A stretch of 14,782 bases of DNA from Rhodospirillaceae bacterium (GTDB lineage: Bacteria > Pseudomonadota > Alphaproteobacteria > UBA8366 > GCA-2717185). Position numbers and translations under genes: made by a program. This document shows positions 6,761 through 13,366 of the stretch, piece after piece; the first letter of the stretch is position 1; every line of letters begins with the position of its first letter. The notes under the pieces are model-generated. The model had not been told where the DNA came from. It did no database searches and was given only the letters and a program-made list of their open reading frames with translations. The stretch spans positions 1 through 14,782 of the forward strand of contig JABJJH010000624.1 in NCBI GenBank assembly GCA_018660965.1. The letters run 5' to 3'.

Positions 6761-7927
6761 TCAATACGAACGCGGCAATTCCAGTACGCGTTCGGAAATA
6801 TAATTGAGGATCATTTGCGGGCTGACCGGCGCGATGCGCGGCAGCAGCGATTCCCGCAACAGGCGCTCCACGTGGAATTCCTTGGCGTAGCCCATGCCGC
6901 CATGGGTCATGACGGCATGCGTTGCGGCCTTGAACCCGGCCTCCCCGCCAAGGTATTTGGTCGCGTTGGATTCCGCCCCGCACGGCAACCCCTTGTCATA
7001 CAGATAGCCCGCCTTCAACCCCATCAGGTAGGCGGCTTCCAACTCCATCCAGCTTTCCGCCAGCGGGTGTTGAATCGACTGGTTCTGGCCAATGGGCCGG
7101 TCGAACACGACCCGGTCCTGGGCGTATTTAACGGCGCGAGCCAGCGCGTTCTGGCCAATGCCGACGGCTTCCATGCCGACCAGAATGCGTTCCGGGTTCA
7201 GGCTGTGCAGAATGTAGCGAAAGCCCATGCCTTCCTCGCCAATCCGGTCTTCCAGCGGCACGGGCAATCCGTCGAAAAAGACTTCGTTCGAATCGACCGA
7301 TTTGCGGCCCATCTTCTCGATTTCACGGATATCGCAGTATTTTCGATCCAAATCCGTGTAAAACAGCGACAATCCGTCGGTCGGACTCTTGCAGTCCTCA
7401 ATCGCCGTGGTGCGCGCCAACAGCAGGATTTTTTTGGCTTGCTGCGCCGTCGAGGTCCAGATTTTCTTGCCGTTGACGACGTAGCCATTGCCGCTGCGGT
7501 CGGCCCGGGTTTTCAACTTTGTCGTGTTCAACCCGGCGTCCGGCTCGGTCACGCCGAAACAGGTAATCAAATTCCCCTGGACCAAGTCGGGTATCCAGCG
7601 CTGTTTTTGTTCGTCGGTTCCAAACACGACAATGGCGTGCGGGCCAAAGATATTGATGTGGACCGCCGACGCCGCGCTCATCGCGCCGGGGGCGCGCGCG
7701 ACCTGATGCATCATCAGGGCCGCTTCGGTGACGCCCAGATTGGCGCCGCCAAATTCTTCCGGCATGGCGATCCCCAGCCAGCCGCCATCCGCCATGGCTT
7801 TGTGAAATTCAATCGGGAAATCCCCGGAATGATCTTTCTCGAACCAATATTCATCATCGAACCCGGCGCACAGCTTGGCGACGCTATCGACGATTGTTTC
7901 CTGTTGTTCGTTAAGTTGGAGTTCCAT
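6761..7927 (-). CDS. Acyl-CoA dehydrogenase family protein (388 aa)
   Basis: FAD-dependent alpha,beta-oxidation of an acyl-CoA thioester in the cytoplasm, passing electrons to ETF. Full length for the family. Signatures: LCAGFDDEYW N-terminal helix region, GWLGIAMPEEFGGANLG (49-65), flavin-contacting CFGVTEPDAGLNTTKLKTRA (123-142), NGYVVNGKKIWTSTA (147-161), FDRPIGQNQSIQHPLAE (275-291), and GGMGYAKEFHVERLLRE (343-359). The C-terminal position where medium-chain enzymes have the catalytic Glu (IYEGT) reads APVSPQM here. A Glu at 246 in LNPERILVG sits where isovaleryl- and long-chain enzymes keep theirs, so that is the likely base. It is last in the MaoC-CitE-ECH operon, 94 bases after the hydratase. 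AGAGA lies about 10 bases before the ATG. Confidence 0.88.
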   Translation of the reverse strand: MELQLNEQQETIVDSVAKLCAGFDDEYWFEKDHSGDFPIEFHKAMADGGWLGIAMPEEFGGANLGVTEAALMMHQVARAPGAMSAASAVHINIFGPHAIVVFGTDEQKQRWIPDLVQGNLITCFGVTEPDAGLNTTKLKTRADRSGNGYVVNGKKIWTSTAQQAKKILLLARTTAIEDCKSPTDGLSLFYTDLDRKYCDIREIEKMGRKSVDSNEVFFDGLPVPLEDRIGEEGMGFRYILHSLNPERILVGMEAVGIGQNALARAVKYAQDRVVFDRPIGQNQSIQHPLAESWMELEAAYLMGLKAGYLYDKGLPCGAESNATKYLGGEAGFKAATHAVMTHGGMGYAKEFHVERLLRESLLPRIAPVSPQMILNYISERVLELPRSY

Positions 7928-8021
7928 GGCTAAAATCTCTGCAAGTGAACGTAATTCGCACGCCGCGATAATAGGGCCAGACGCGCGGCGGGACCATGCC
8001 CATTTGCGGCCTGGCGCCCGG

Positions 8022-8813
8022 TTAATCCTTCAAACTGGGCCAGTCCGGCGCCCGTTTTTCGTTAAAGGCAGCCAGTCCTTCGGCGTGATCGCGGGTTGCG
8101 AACAATTGCACGAGTTCGGATTGCGCATAGGCCAGGGAATCGTCCAGATTCATATCCCACATGTGCCGCATGGCGTGTTTGCCGCGGCGCACTGCGGTCG
8201 GCGCCTTATTCACGATGCGACCGGTCAGCCAATCCACCTTCGCGTCCAGTTCCGCCAGCGGCGTCACATAGTTGACCAGCCCGATGTCGCGGGCGAACCC
8301 GGCGTCGAAAAACTCGCCCGTAATCGCCATCTCGGTCATGATCCGGTGCGGGATAATGCGGCGCAAGGCGGCGACGATCAGAACCGGGAAAAGGCCGATG
8401 CGGACCTCCGGCAGGGCGAAGCGGGCGTGGTCCGCCGACACCGCCATATCGCACATCGCCAACACGCCCATGCCCCCGGCCATGGCGTCGCCGTTCACAC
8501 GCGCGATCAAGGGTTTGGAAAAGGCGTCCGCCGCCAGAAAATAGCGCACCGCGGGATGGACCAGTTCCCGTTCGCCCAACTGAAGCGGGCTGTATTCGGT
8601 GTCCGGTTTCAGATCGGCCCCGGTGGAGAACGCCTTGTCGCCCGCACCCGTCAGGACGACCGCCAACACCGCCGGGTCAGAATCGGCGTCGGACAGCGCC
8701 GCCGCCATCCGTTCGAACAAGGCGCCGGTGTAGGCGTTGCGCCGCGCCGGGCGGTTGACCGTCAGCCAGCGCACCGCGCCGCGCGTTTCGGTGATTAATG
8801 TTTCGTCGCCCAT
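8022..8813 (-). CDS. Enoyl-CoA hydratase/isomerase (crotonase) family protein
   Basis: 263 aa, the normal crotonase length. Start ATG 8813 has GGAGGGG about 6 bases upstream. Crotonase-fold marks: VRWLTVNRPARRNAYTGALF (14-33), first oxyanion-hole strand FSTGADLKP (62-70), second oxyanion-hole block NGDAMAGGMGVLAMCD (107-122), and FALPEVRIGLFP (132-143). The first catalytic-type glutamate is present (E136 in LPEV), but the position of the second glutamate of true enoyl-CoA hydratase lies in VLIVAALRR and is not acidic, so hydratase activity is not assured; isomerase, hydrolase or decarboxylase activity is possible. It sits 23 bases downstream of the CitE-type lyase, in the same operon. Confidence 0.85.
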   Translation of the reverse strand: MGDETLITETRGAVRWLTVNRPARRNAYTGALFERMAAALSDADSDPAVLAVVLTGAGDKAFSTGADLKPDTEYSPLQLGERELVHPAVRYFLAADAFSKPLIARVNGDAMAGGMGVLAMCDMAVSADHARFALPEVRIGLFPVLIVAALRRIIPHRIMTEMAITGEFFDAGFARDIGLVNYVTPLAELDAKVDWLTGRIVNKAPTAVRRGKHAMRHMWDMNLDDSLAYAQSELVQLFATRDHAEGLAAFNEKRAPDWPSLKD

Positions 8814-8836
8814 GCCCGCCCCTCCGCGATACTGGT

Positions 8837-9721
8837 TCAGCGGCCCGCCATGGCCGCGACCAGCGCCAGTATCGTTTCCGCCTGTTTCAAATGCGGCATA
8901 TCGACCATCTGGCCGTCGATGCCGATGGTGCCAAGGCCCGGGTTCTGGGCGAAGGCGTCGACGATGCGCCGGGCGTGCGCGACTTCTTCATCCGACGGCG
9001 TAAAGGCGCGGTTAATCGTTGCGACCTGATCGGGGTGAATGGCCATCTTGCCGACATAACCCGACTGACGCGCCTGCAACGCTTCCGCCTTCAGGCCTTC
9101 CTGATCGCGGAAGCTGATATACACCGTATCGACGGGCATGACTTCGGCGGCGCGGCTGGCGGCCAGACACAACGTGCGCGCCAGTTGGTAGGGCGCATCA
9201 TACGTCCCGTCCGGCAATTTATTGTTCGTGGCGCCCAGGGCAGCGGCCAGGTCTTCCGCCCCCCAGGTCAAGCCGTACAACCGGTCGGTCGCGCCGATGA
9301 AACTATCCAGCGTAAACAGCGACCGGCTCGTCTCCGTCGCGACCACGAGAATTTTCGTCGCGCCCAGTTCAATCCCTTCACGGGTTTCCAGCGCAGCCAG
9401 CCAATGATCCAGCTTTATCGCATCGTCCGCCGATTCTGTTTTCGGCAGAATGATACCGTCTGGTTTGCCCGGCATGACCGCCGCCAGATCAGGCAACGCC
9501 AAATCCGTGTCCAACGGATTGATCCGCACCCAAAGTTGTTGGCGTTGTCGGTCCGGCCGCGCTGTCAGAAGTGCACAAACCATGTCGCGGGCGATTTCCT
9601 GCCGGTCGTTCGAAACCGAATCCTCCAAATCCAGGATCAGCGCATCCGCTTCCGACGCGCACCCTTTTTCCATCTTTCGATCACTGTCCCCCGGGACAAA
9701 AAGAAACGAACGTAAAATCAT
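8837..9721 (-). CDS. CitE-type CoA-ester lyase (HpcH/HpaI aldolase family)
   Basis: 294-residue TIM-barrel lyase expected to cleave a 3-hydroxyacyl-CoA such as citramalyl-CoA or (beta-methyl)malyl-CoA into two smaller products, using a divalent metal. Motifs: SFLFVPGDSDRKMEK (5-19), LILDLEDSV (28-36), VRIN (65-68), GIILPKTES (89-97), ATETSRSL with probable metal ligand E130, YGLTWGAEDLAAALG with D157 as the second ligand, and GKMAIHPDQ (224-232), typical of the CitE-like subgroup. Its ATG overlaps the stop of the MaoC gene as ATGA (9718-9721), so the two are translationally coupled. A hydratase-lyase pair of this kind occurs in itaconate and mesaconyl-CoA degradation. The exact substrate cannot be read from sequence. 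Confidence 0.85.
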   Translation of the reverse strand: MILRSFLFVPGDSDRKMEKGCASEADALILDLEDSVSNDRQEIARDMVCALLTARPDRQRQQLWVRINPLDTDLALPDLAAVMPGKPDGIILPKTESADDAIKLDHWLAALETREGIELGATKILVVATETSRSLFTLDSFIGATDRLYGLTWGAEDLAAALGATNNKLPDGTYDAPYQLARTLCLAASRAAEVMPVDTVYISFRDQEGLKAEALQARQSGYVGKMAIHPDQVATINRAFTPSDEEVAHARRIVDAFAQNPGLGTIGIDGQMVDMPHLKQAETILALVAAMAGR

Positions 9722-10173
9722 GCCGGTTTCCCTTTATGCATAAACGCCGAACGGACGCAGTAGCCGACTTCCTCGTCCCGCTGGTTGAAGGCGCGGTGTT
9801 CAAAAACAATGATGCCCGCGTTGGGCCGCGACTTGCTTTCGCGCATTTCCTTCACGGTCGTGGTCGCGCGCAAGGTGTCGCCATGAAACACCGGCTTGTC
9901 GAAGCGAACATCGGTCATGCCCAGATTGGCGATAGTCGTGCCCAGGGTCGTATCGCTCACCGACACGCCGATCATCAGCCCAAGCGTGAACAGGCTGTTC
10001 ACGATGCGCGCGCCGAATTCAGTCTCTTTGGCGAATTCTTCATCCAGATGGAGTGGTTGCGGATTGTGAGTCAGCGCGCTGAACAAAACATTGTCCATTT
10101 CGGTGACCGTGCGCGTGATGGCGTGTTCGAACACCATCCCGACCTTGAATTCCTCGTAATACAGACCCGCCAT
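9718..10173 (-). CDS. MaoC-family (hot-dog) acyl-CoA hydratase/dehydratase
   Basis: The frame opens at 10257, but the start is ATG 10173 (151 aa), with GGAGA about 8 bases upstream; the 28 extra residues are not family-like. Single hot-dog domain: YYEEFKVGMVFEHAITRTVT (5-24), active-site helix NVLFSALTHNPQPLHLDEEF (28-47), then NSLFTLGLMIG, LGMTDVRFDKPVFHGDTL and FEHRAFNQRDEEV. The hydratase-2 signature GDxNPxH reads HxNPQPLH-like here: aligned on the histidine (H42), the catalytic Asp becomes Asn37 and the Asn becomes Gln39. The THNPQPLHLD form looks like a recurrent subfamily variant. First gene of its operon, coupled by ATGA to the lyase; a mesaconyl-, itaconyl- or similar C5 acyl-CoA is a reasonable guess as substrate. 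Confidence 0.82.
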   Translation of the reverse strand: MAGLYYEEFKVGMVFEHAITRTVTEMDNVLFSALTHNPQPLHLDEEFAKETEFGARIVNSLFTLGLMIGVSVSDTTLGTTIANLGMTDVRFDKPVFHGDTLRATTTVKEMRESKSRPNAGIIVFEHRAFNQRDEEVGYCVRSAFMHKGKPA

Positions 10174-10195
10174 GCAAATTCTCCGTAACCATCCA

Positions 10196-10224
10196 AAATT
10201 ATTCGTGTTTTCCGCTGCGATCAA
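10196..10224 (-). promoter_or_regulatory. Candidate promoter of the MaoC-CitE-ECH-ACAD operon
   Basis: On the minus strand TTGATC (10219-10224) and TAATTT (10196-10201) are 17 bases apart, each matching 4 of 6 consensus positions. The start site would fall about 15 bases before the MaoC ATG, leaving just enough leader for its ribosome binding site. Confidence 0.28.
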
Positions 10225-10305
10225 ACCGGACCGCAAGCGCGACAACACCGTTCGCACACATTAGGAAGTACGCGTCGAACCCGCAAGGCGCGGAGGTGAC
10301 ACAAA

Positions 10306-10368
10306 ATGGGTGGGCCATTTTTGCTTAATAAAGGATTACTAATTTCGATTTATCACCCAACTGGATGA
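10306..10368 (+). CDS. Candidate 20-residue peptide with a near-perfect Shine-Dalgarno
   Basis: ATG 10306 is preceded by GGAGGTGA (10292-10299), the best ribosome binding site in the window, at 6 bases spacing. The frame gives MGGPFLLNKGLLISIYHPTG and stops at TGA 10366-10368. It is mildly hydrophobic and AT-rich. It could be a leader peptide or tiny protein upstream of the 10433 ORF; no amino-acid run suggesting attenuation is seen. The evidence is only the strong site and the short open frame. Confidence 0.3.
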   Translation: MGGPFLLNKGLLISIYHPTG

Positions 10369-10432
10369 CGCTGGCGTCGCGAGGGTTCTCTAGGTTCTGT
10401 CTCGACGGAAACATTCAAACGTTGGGGAAATC

Positions 10433-10534
10433 ATGGAATTATTTATTGGGATAGCGCTTTCACTGATCTGTCTGGTCACCTGCTGCTTTATTGGTCGCCG
10501 CATCGAAATTACCGCCGAAGAACGCCAAAACTAA
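10433..10534 (+). CDS. Candidate 33-residue single-pass membrane microprotein
   Basis: ATG 10433 has GGGGA (10424-10428) 4 bases upstream and runs to TAA 10532-10534. The product starts MELFIGIALSLICLVTCCFI, a 16-18 residue hydrophobic segment including three cysteines, followed by GRRIEITAEERQN, a charged tail whose arginines would stay in the cytoplasm. That is the architecture of a small inner-membrane protein with N-out topology. It ends 13 bases before the stop of the convergent acyl-CoA dehydrogenase. I know no family for it. The 20-residue ORF upstream lies on the same strand. Confidence 0.45.
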   Translation: MELFIGIALSLICLVTCCFIGRRIEITAEERQN

Positions 10535-10547
10535 GTCCACGCCACAA

Positions 10548-11729
10548 CTAATCGCTGGCCAATCGGGCGCTCATGCCGCCCTGCGCCTGCCGGTTCATGT
10601 GACGGGAAATCAGCAGACTCAGCATCTCGCTGGACCCGTCGCCAATCTGAAACAATTTCGTTTCGCGGTAATACCGCTCCACCGGGTGGTCCTTGGTCAG
10701 GCCATGCCCGCCCAGGAACTGCACCGCCTGTTGCGTCACTTCGGTGCAGACGTTGCCCCCAAACAGCTTCGCCATCGACGCCGCCACCGGCGCATCGTCG
10801 GTTCCGTCTTGCGCAAGGGCCGCCGCATGATACGACAAATGGCGCGCCGCGGCGATCTTCGCGCCCAGATCAGCCGCACGAAACCGTAGCGCCTGAAATT
10901 GCGCCAACGGTTGCCCGAACTGTTCGCGGGTCTGCATGTAGTCCAGGGCGTAATCGATGGCGCCTTGCGCCACCCCGGCGCACCGGGCCCCGTAAATCGC
11001 GCGGGTTTTCGCGAACCCCACCTGAATATACTTGAATCCCTCGCCTTCCGCGCCCAACAGGCTGGACGCGGGGACACGGCAATCCTCGAAAATCAATTCG
11101 GCGATGGGATTGGCGGTATGCGCGATGGTGTCGAATTCCCGCCCCACCGAAAAGCCCGGCGTCCCGGCTTCGATCAGGAACAGGCTGATGCCGCCGCCGC
11201 GCGGCGCGTCCCGGTCCGTTCGCGCAAACAACACAATCAAATCCGCGCGCGCGCCATTGGTGATGAAGATTTTGCGACCGTTGATGACCCAATCGTCGCC
11301 GTCCCGATGCGCAAACGTGCTGATTGACGCCGCGTCGGAACCCGCATCCGGTTCGGTCAGCGCGAAGGCGGTGATGCAATCGCCCGACGCCACGCGCGGC
11401 AAAAACCGCCGTTGCTGTTCCTCCGTCCCCGCGAACAACAACGGACCGGTCAGCAACGTCACCGGGTGGCTGGCGGCGGAAAACCAGACCGCCGACATTT
11501 CTTCCAGGATAACCGCGCAGGACAGCGTATCGAGCCCCAACCCGCCAAATTCCGGCGGGATGTCCAGCCCCATATAGCCCTGCTCGGCCATCATTTTCAG
11601 CGTCTCGCGCGTCAGCAAACCGCCTTCGCGCTCCACTTCGGCGGAAATGGGGCCCAACTCGGTTCGGGAAAACCGGCGGGCCGCCTCCTTCAAGCGTATT
11701 TGTTCATCGCTCAGGCGATACGTCGTCAT
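10548..11729 (-). CDS. Acyl-CoA dehydrogenase family protein with Glu-to-Asp at catalytic site
   Basis: 393 aa, start ATG 11729 with AAGGGGA about 6 bases upstream; last gene of the methyltransferase-led operon, 18 bases after the amidohydrolase. Family marks: GYMGLDIPPEFGGLGLD (51-67), AFALTEPDAGSDAAS (121-135), WVINGRKIFITNGARAD (147-163), FEDCRVPASSLLG, REQFGQPLAQFQALRF (268-283), and QFLGGHGLTKDHPVERYYRE (337-356) followed by QIGDGSSEM. Medium/short-chain enzymes have IYEGTSEI there, so the catalytic glutamate is replaced by Asp364. The alternative isovaleryl-type position reads AKTR with no Glu. The enzyme may act on an unusual acyl-CoA, or be slow. Substrate unknown. Confidence 0.88.
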   Translation of the reverse strand: MTTYRLSDEQIRLKEAARRFSRTELGPISAEVEREGGLLTRETLKMMAEQGYMGLDIPPEFGGLGLDTLSCAVILEEMSAVWFSAASHPVTLLTGPLLFAGTEEQQRRFLPRVASGDCITAFALTEPDAGSDAASISTFAHRDGDDWVINGRKIFITNGARADLIVLFARTDRDAPRGGGISLFLIEAGTPGFSVGREFDTIAHTANPIAELIFEDCRVPASSLLGAEGEGFKYIQVGFAKTRAIYGARCAGVAQGAIDYALDYMQTREQFGQPLAQFQALRFRAADLGAKIAAARHLSYHAAALAQDGTDDAPVAASMAKLFGGNVCTEVTQQAVQFLGGHGLTKDHPVERYYRETKLFQIGDGSSEMLSLLISRHMNRQAQGGMSARLASD

Positions 11730-11747
11730 CGCAGATCCCCTTGTTTC

Positions 11748-12629
11748 TTAGCGCACGCCACGCTGGTCGAGTTTGTAGAGGCGGATAATATTATCGCGCA
11801 GCAACTTGCGCTTCGGAACGGGGCGTAACCCGAGGTCCTCGATTTCATTGCGCGTTCGCTCAAACCCCAGCACCGGGAAATCAGTGCCGAATATCACCTT
11901 GTCCTGACCATAGGTATTGATGAAATTAACGAAGCTGGCGGGCCAGTATTTAGGACTATGGGCGTCGGAACCGAGATAAACGTTCTTGTGCTTCCAGGCC
12001 ATCGCGATAGCTTCTTCGGTCCACGGAATGCCAACATGGATGCCGACGAGCTTTAGTTCCGGAAAGTCGCAGGCGACCGAATCCATGGTGATTGGCTGAC
12101 CGACGGACCGGATGGGATAATCGGTGGCATACACCATCGACTGCCCGATCTGGTGTTGGATCGGCACATCGAGTTCGCAGCATTTCGTGTAAATGGGATA
12201 CCAGCGCGCATGATCGAGCGGCAATTCGAACCAGTGCGGATAGCCATGCGCGCCGACATACCCCAGATCCTCGACCGCGTGTTGTAATTCGTAAACCGCC
12301 TTCATTCCCTGGGTCGGATCGACGCCATATAGGCCAAAGAAGCGGTCGGGGTGTTGTTTCAAGGCGTCATTGACGACCTCCATCGGCATGTGGAAACACG
12401 CCGGATGCCCTAGGGGGCCGCATTTTGCGGCGATCAGAAATCCACGTTCGATCCCCGCCGCATCCATGCGCCGCAGCATTTCATCCAACTCGACGCCTTT
12501 GGTCGTGTCTTCATCAACCCGCATCTGTTCGCCCAGAAACTGGTCGCGCCAGACCGGTCGGTGCGCCAACGCCGCCGCGTTGAAAATATTGACCACCCCG
12601 TCAATGGCGAGCACGTCATGATCGGCCAT
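11748..12629 (-). CDS. Amidohydrolase-2 (ACMSD-like) family protein lacking the HxH metal motif
   Basis: 293 aa TIM-barrel protein of the family containing ACMSD and related decarboxylases/hydrolases. ATG 12629 has GGGAGGG about 7 bases upstream. Recognisable strand ends: LYGVDPTQG (100-108), GYVGAHGYPHW (123-133), VPIQHQIGQS (155-164), KLVGIHVGIPWTEEAI (193-208), YLGSDAHSPKYWP (218-230), KVIFGTDFPVLGFERT (244-259), and C-terminal LLRDNIIRLYKL. H159, H198 and D250 match three of the usual metal/catalytic residues, but the N-terminal strand reads AIDGVVNIFN where the family has a DxHxH-type motif, so two metal ligands are missing. It lies 35 bases after the racemase-family gene. It may still catalyse decarboxylation or hydrolysis of a partner's product, or be non-canonical. 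Confidence 0.8.
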   Translation of the reverse strand: MADHDVLAIDGVVNIFNAAALAHRPVWRDQFLGEQMRVDEDTTKGVELDEMLRRMDAAGIERGFLIAAKCGPLGHPACFHMPMEVVNDALKQHPDRFFGLYGVDPTQGMKAVYELQHAVEDLGYVGAHGYPHWFELPLDHARWYPIYTKCCELDVPIQHQIGQSMVYATDYPIRSVGQPITMDSVACDFPELKLVGIHVGIPWTEEAIAMAWKHKNVYLGSDAHSPKYWPASFVNFINTYGQDKVIFGTDFPVLGFERTRNEIEDLGLRPVPKRKLLRDNIIRLYKLDQRGVR

Positions 12630-12664
12630 CTCAACCCTCCCCCTTTGTTATTTTTAGGCCCCGC

Positions 12665-13363
12665 TTATGAAAAACGGCGCGGCGCCAATCCAGCGTGGAA
12701 CCAGGTCAAAAAGGACACCACGTCGAACACCGGCAGACCCGTATGATCCGCCAAATCGCGCGCATAGGGTCCCATATTCGTGCATTCCAGGACAATGGCG
12801 CCAATATCGTCATGCGCCGCCAGTAAGGCGTCACCAGCATCGAGCATATCCTGCCGCGCCAAATCCACGTTCAATGTCGGTTCATCGCCAATGAGGACGC
12901 GGCTTAACTCCCGTCCCTCTTCGGCGCCCTGAACCGGTGTTTCAGGGTCCACCCCGGCGGCTTCCAGATGCGCCCGCGTCAAGGCTTTCGAATTCACGGT
13001 CAGGATTCCAACACGCCGCCCGGCGGGCAACAGACGTTGCACAAACGGCGCCTGCATCAGGCTAGATGTCGCGACCGGCGCGTTTATATGGTTCGCCAAT
13101 TCGGCCTGGAACAAGGACAGGAACCCGCATGTGGTGGCGATCCCGTCGGCGCCCTTTTCAATCAACACCTCGGCCGCCTGCTTGAAGTCGTCCAGCAGAC
13201 CATCGCCCCCTTGCGTCACGACGCGGTGCGGCGTGGCGCCGGGGACGACGTCGTACAACACCGGGAAAGGCCAGGTAGCCCTGTTGCCCACATCGCCGGG
13301 AATGCGGGGGAAGCGTGTATCCAACGCCAGAATGCCCAGTCGCGCCGCGCGTTCCGCCTCCAT
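12665..13363 (-). CDS. Asp/Glu/hydantoin racemase superfamily protein
   Basis: 232 aa, of the fold shared by aspartate/glutamate racemase, hydantoin racemase, maleate isomerase and arylmalonate decarboxylase. Two cysteines lie at the two half-site positions: C79 in DGIATTCGFLSLF (73-85) and C194 in IVLECTNMGPYA (190-201), the pattern of a two-cysteine cofactor-independent racemase or isomerase. RRVGILTVNSKALT (116-129) begins the second half-domain. The ATG at 13363 follows the UAG of the methyltransferase after only 3 bases, so its translation is probably coupled to ribosomes that have read through the UGA at 13540. No signal peptide, cytoplasmic. The substrate is unknown; neighbours suggest a small carboxylic acid. 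Confidence 0.82.
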   Translation of the reverse strand: MEAERAARLGILALDTRFPRIPGDVGNRATWPFPVLYDVVPGATPHRVVTQGGDGLLDDFKQAAEVLIEKGADGIATTCGFLSLFQAELANHINAPVATSSLMQAPFVQRLLPAGRRVGILTVNSKALTRAHLEAAGVDPETPVQGAEEGRELSRVLIGDEPTLNVDLARQDMLDAGDALLAAHDDIGAIVLECTNMGPYARDLADHTGLPVFDVVSFLTWFHAGLAPRRFS

Positions 13364-13366
13364 GCT

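Noticed and set aside
6683..7933. 416-residue plus-strand frame
   Set aside because: It is an antisense shadow of the acyl-CoA dehydrogenase; its His/Arg/Gln-rich composition is that of a codon-biased reverse strand.
7875..9715. Two plus-strand frames of about 305 residues
   Set aside because: They are antisense shadows of the enoyl-CoA hydratase and the CitE-type lyase, both of which have clear family motifs on the minus strand.
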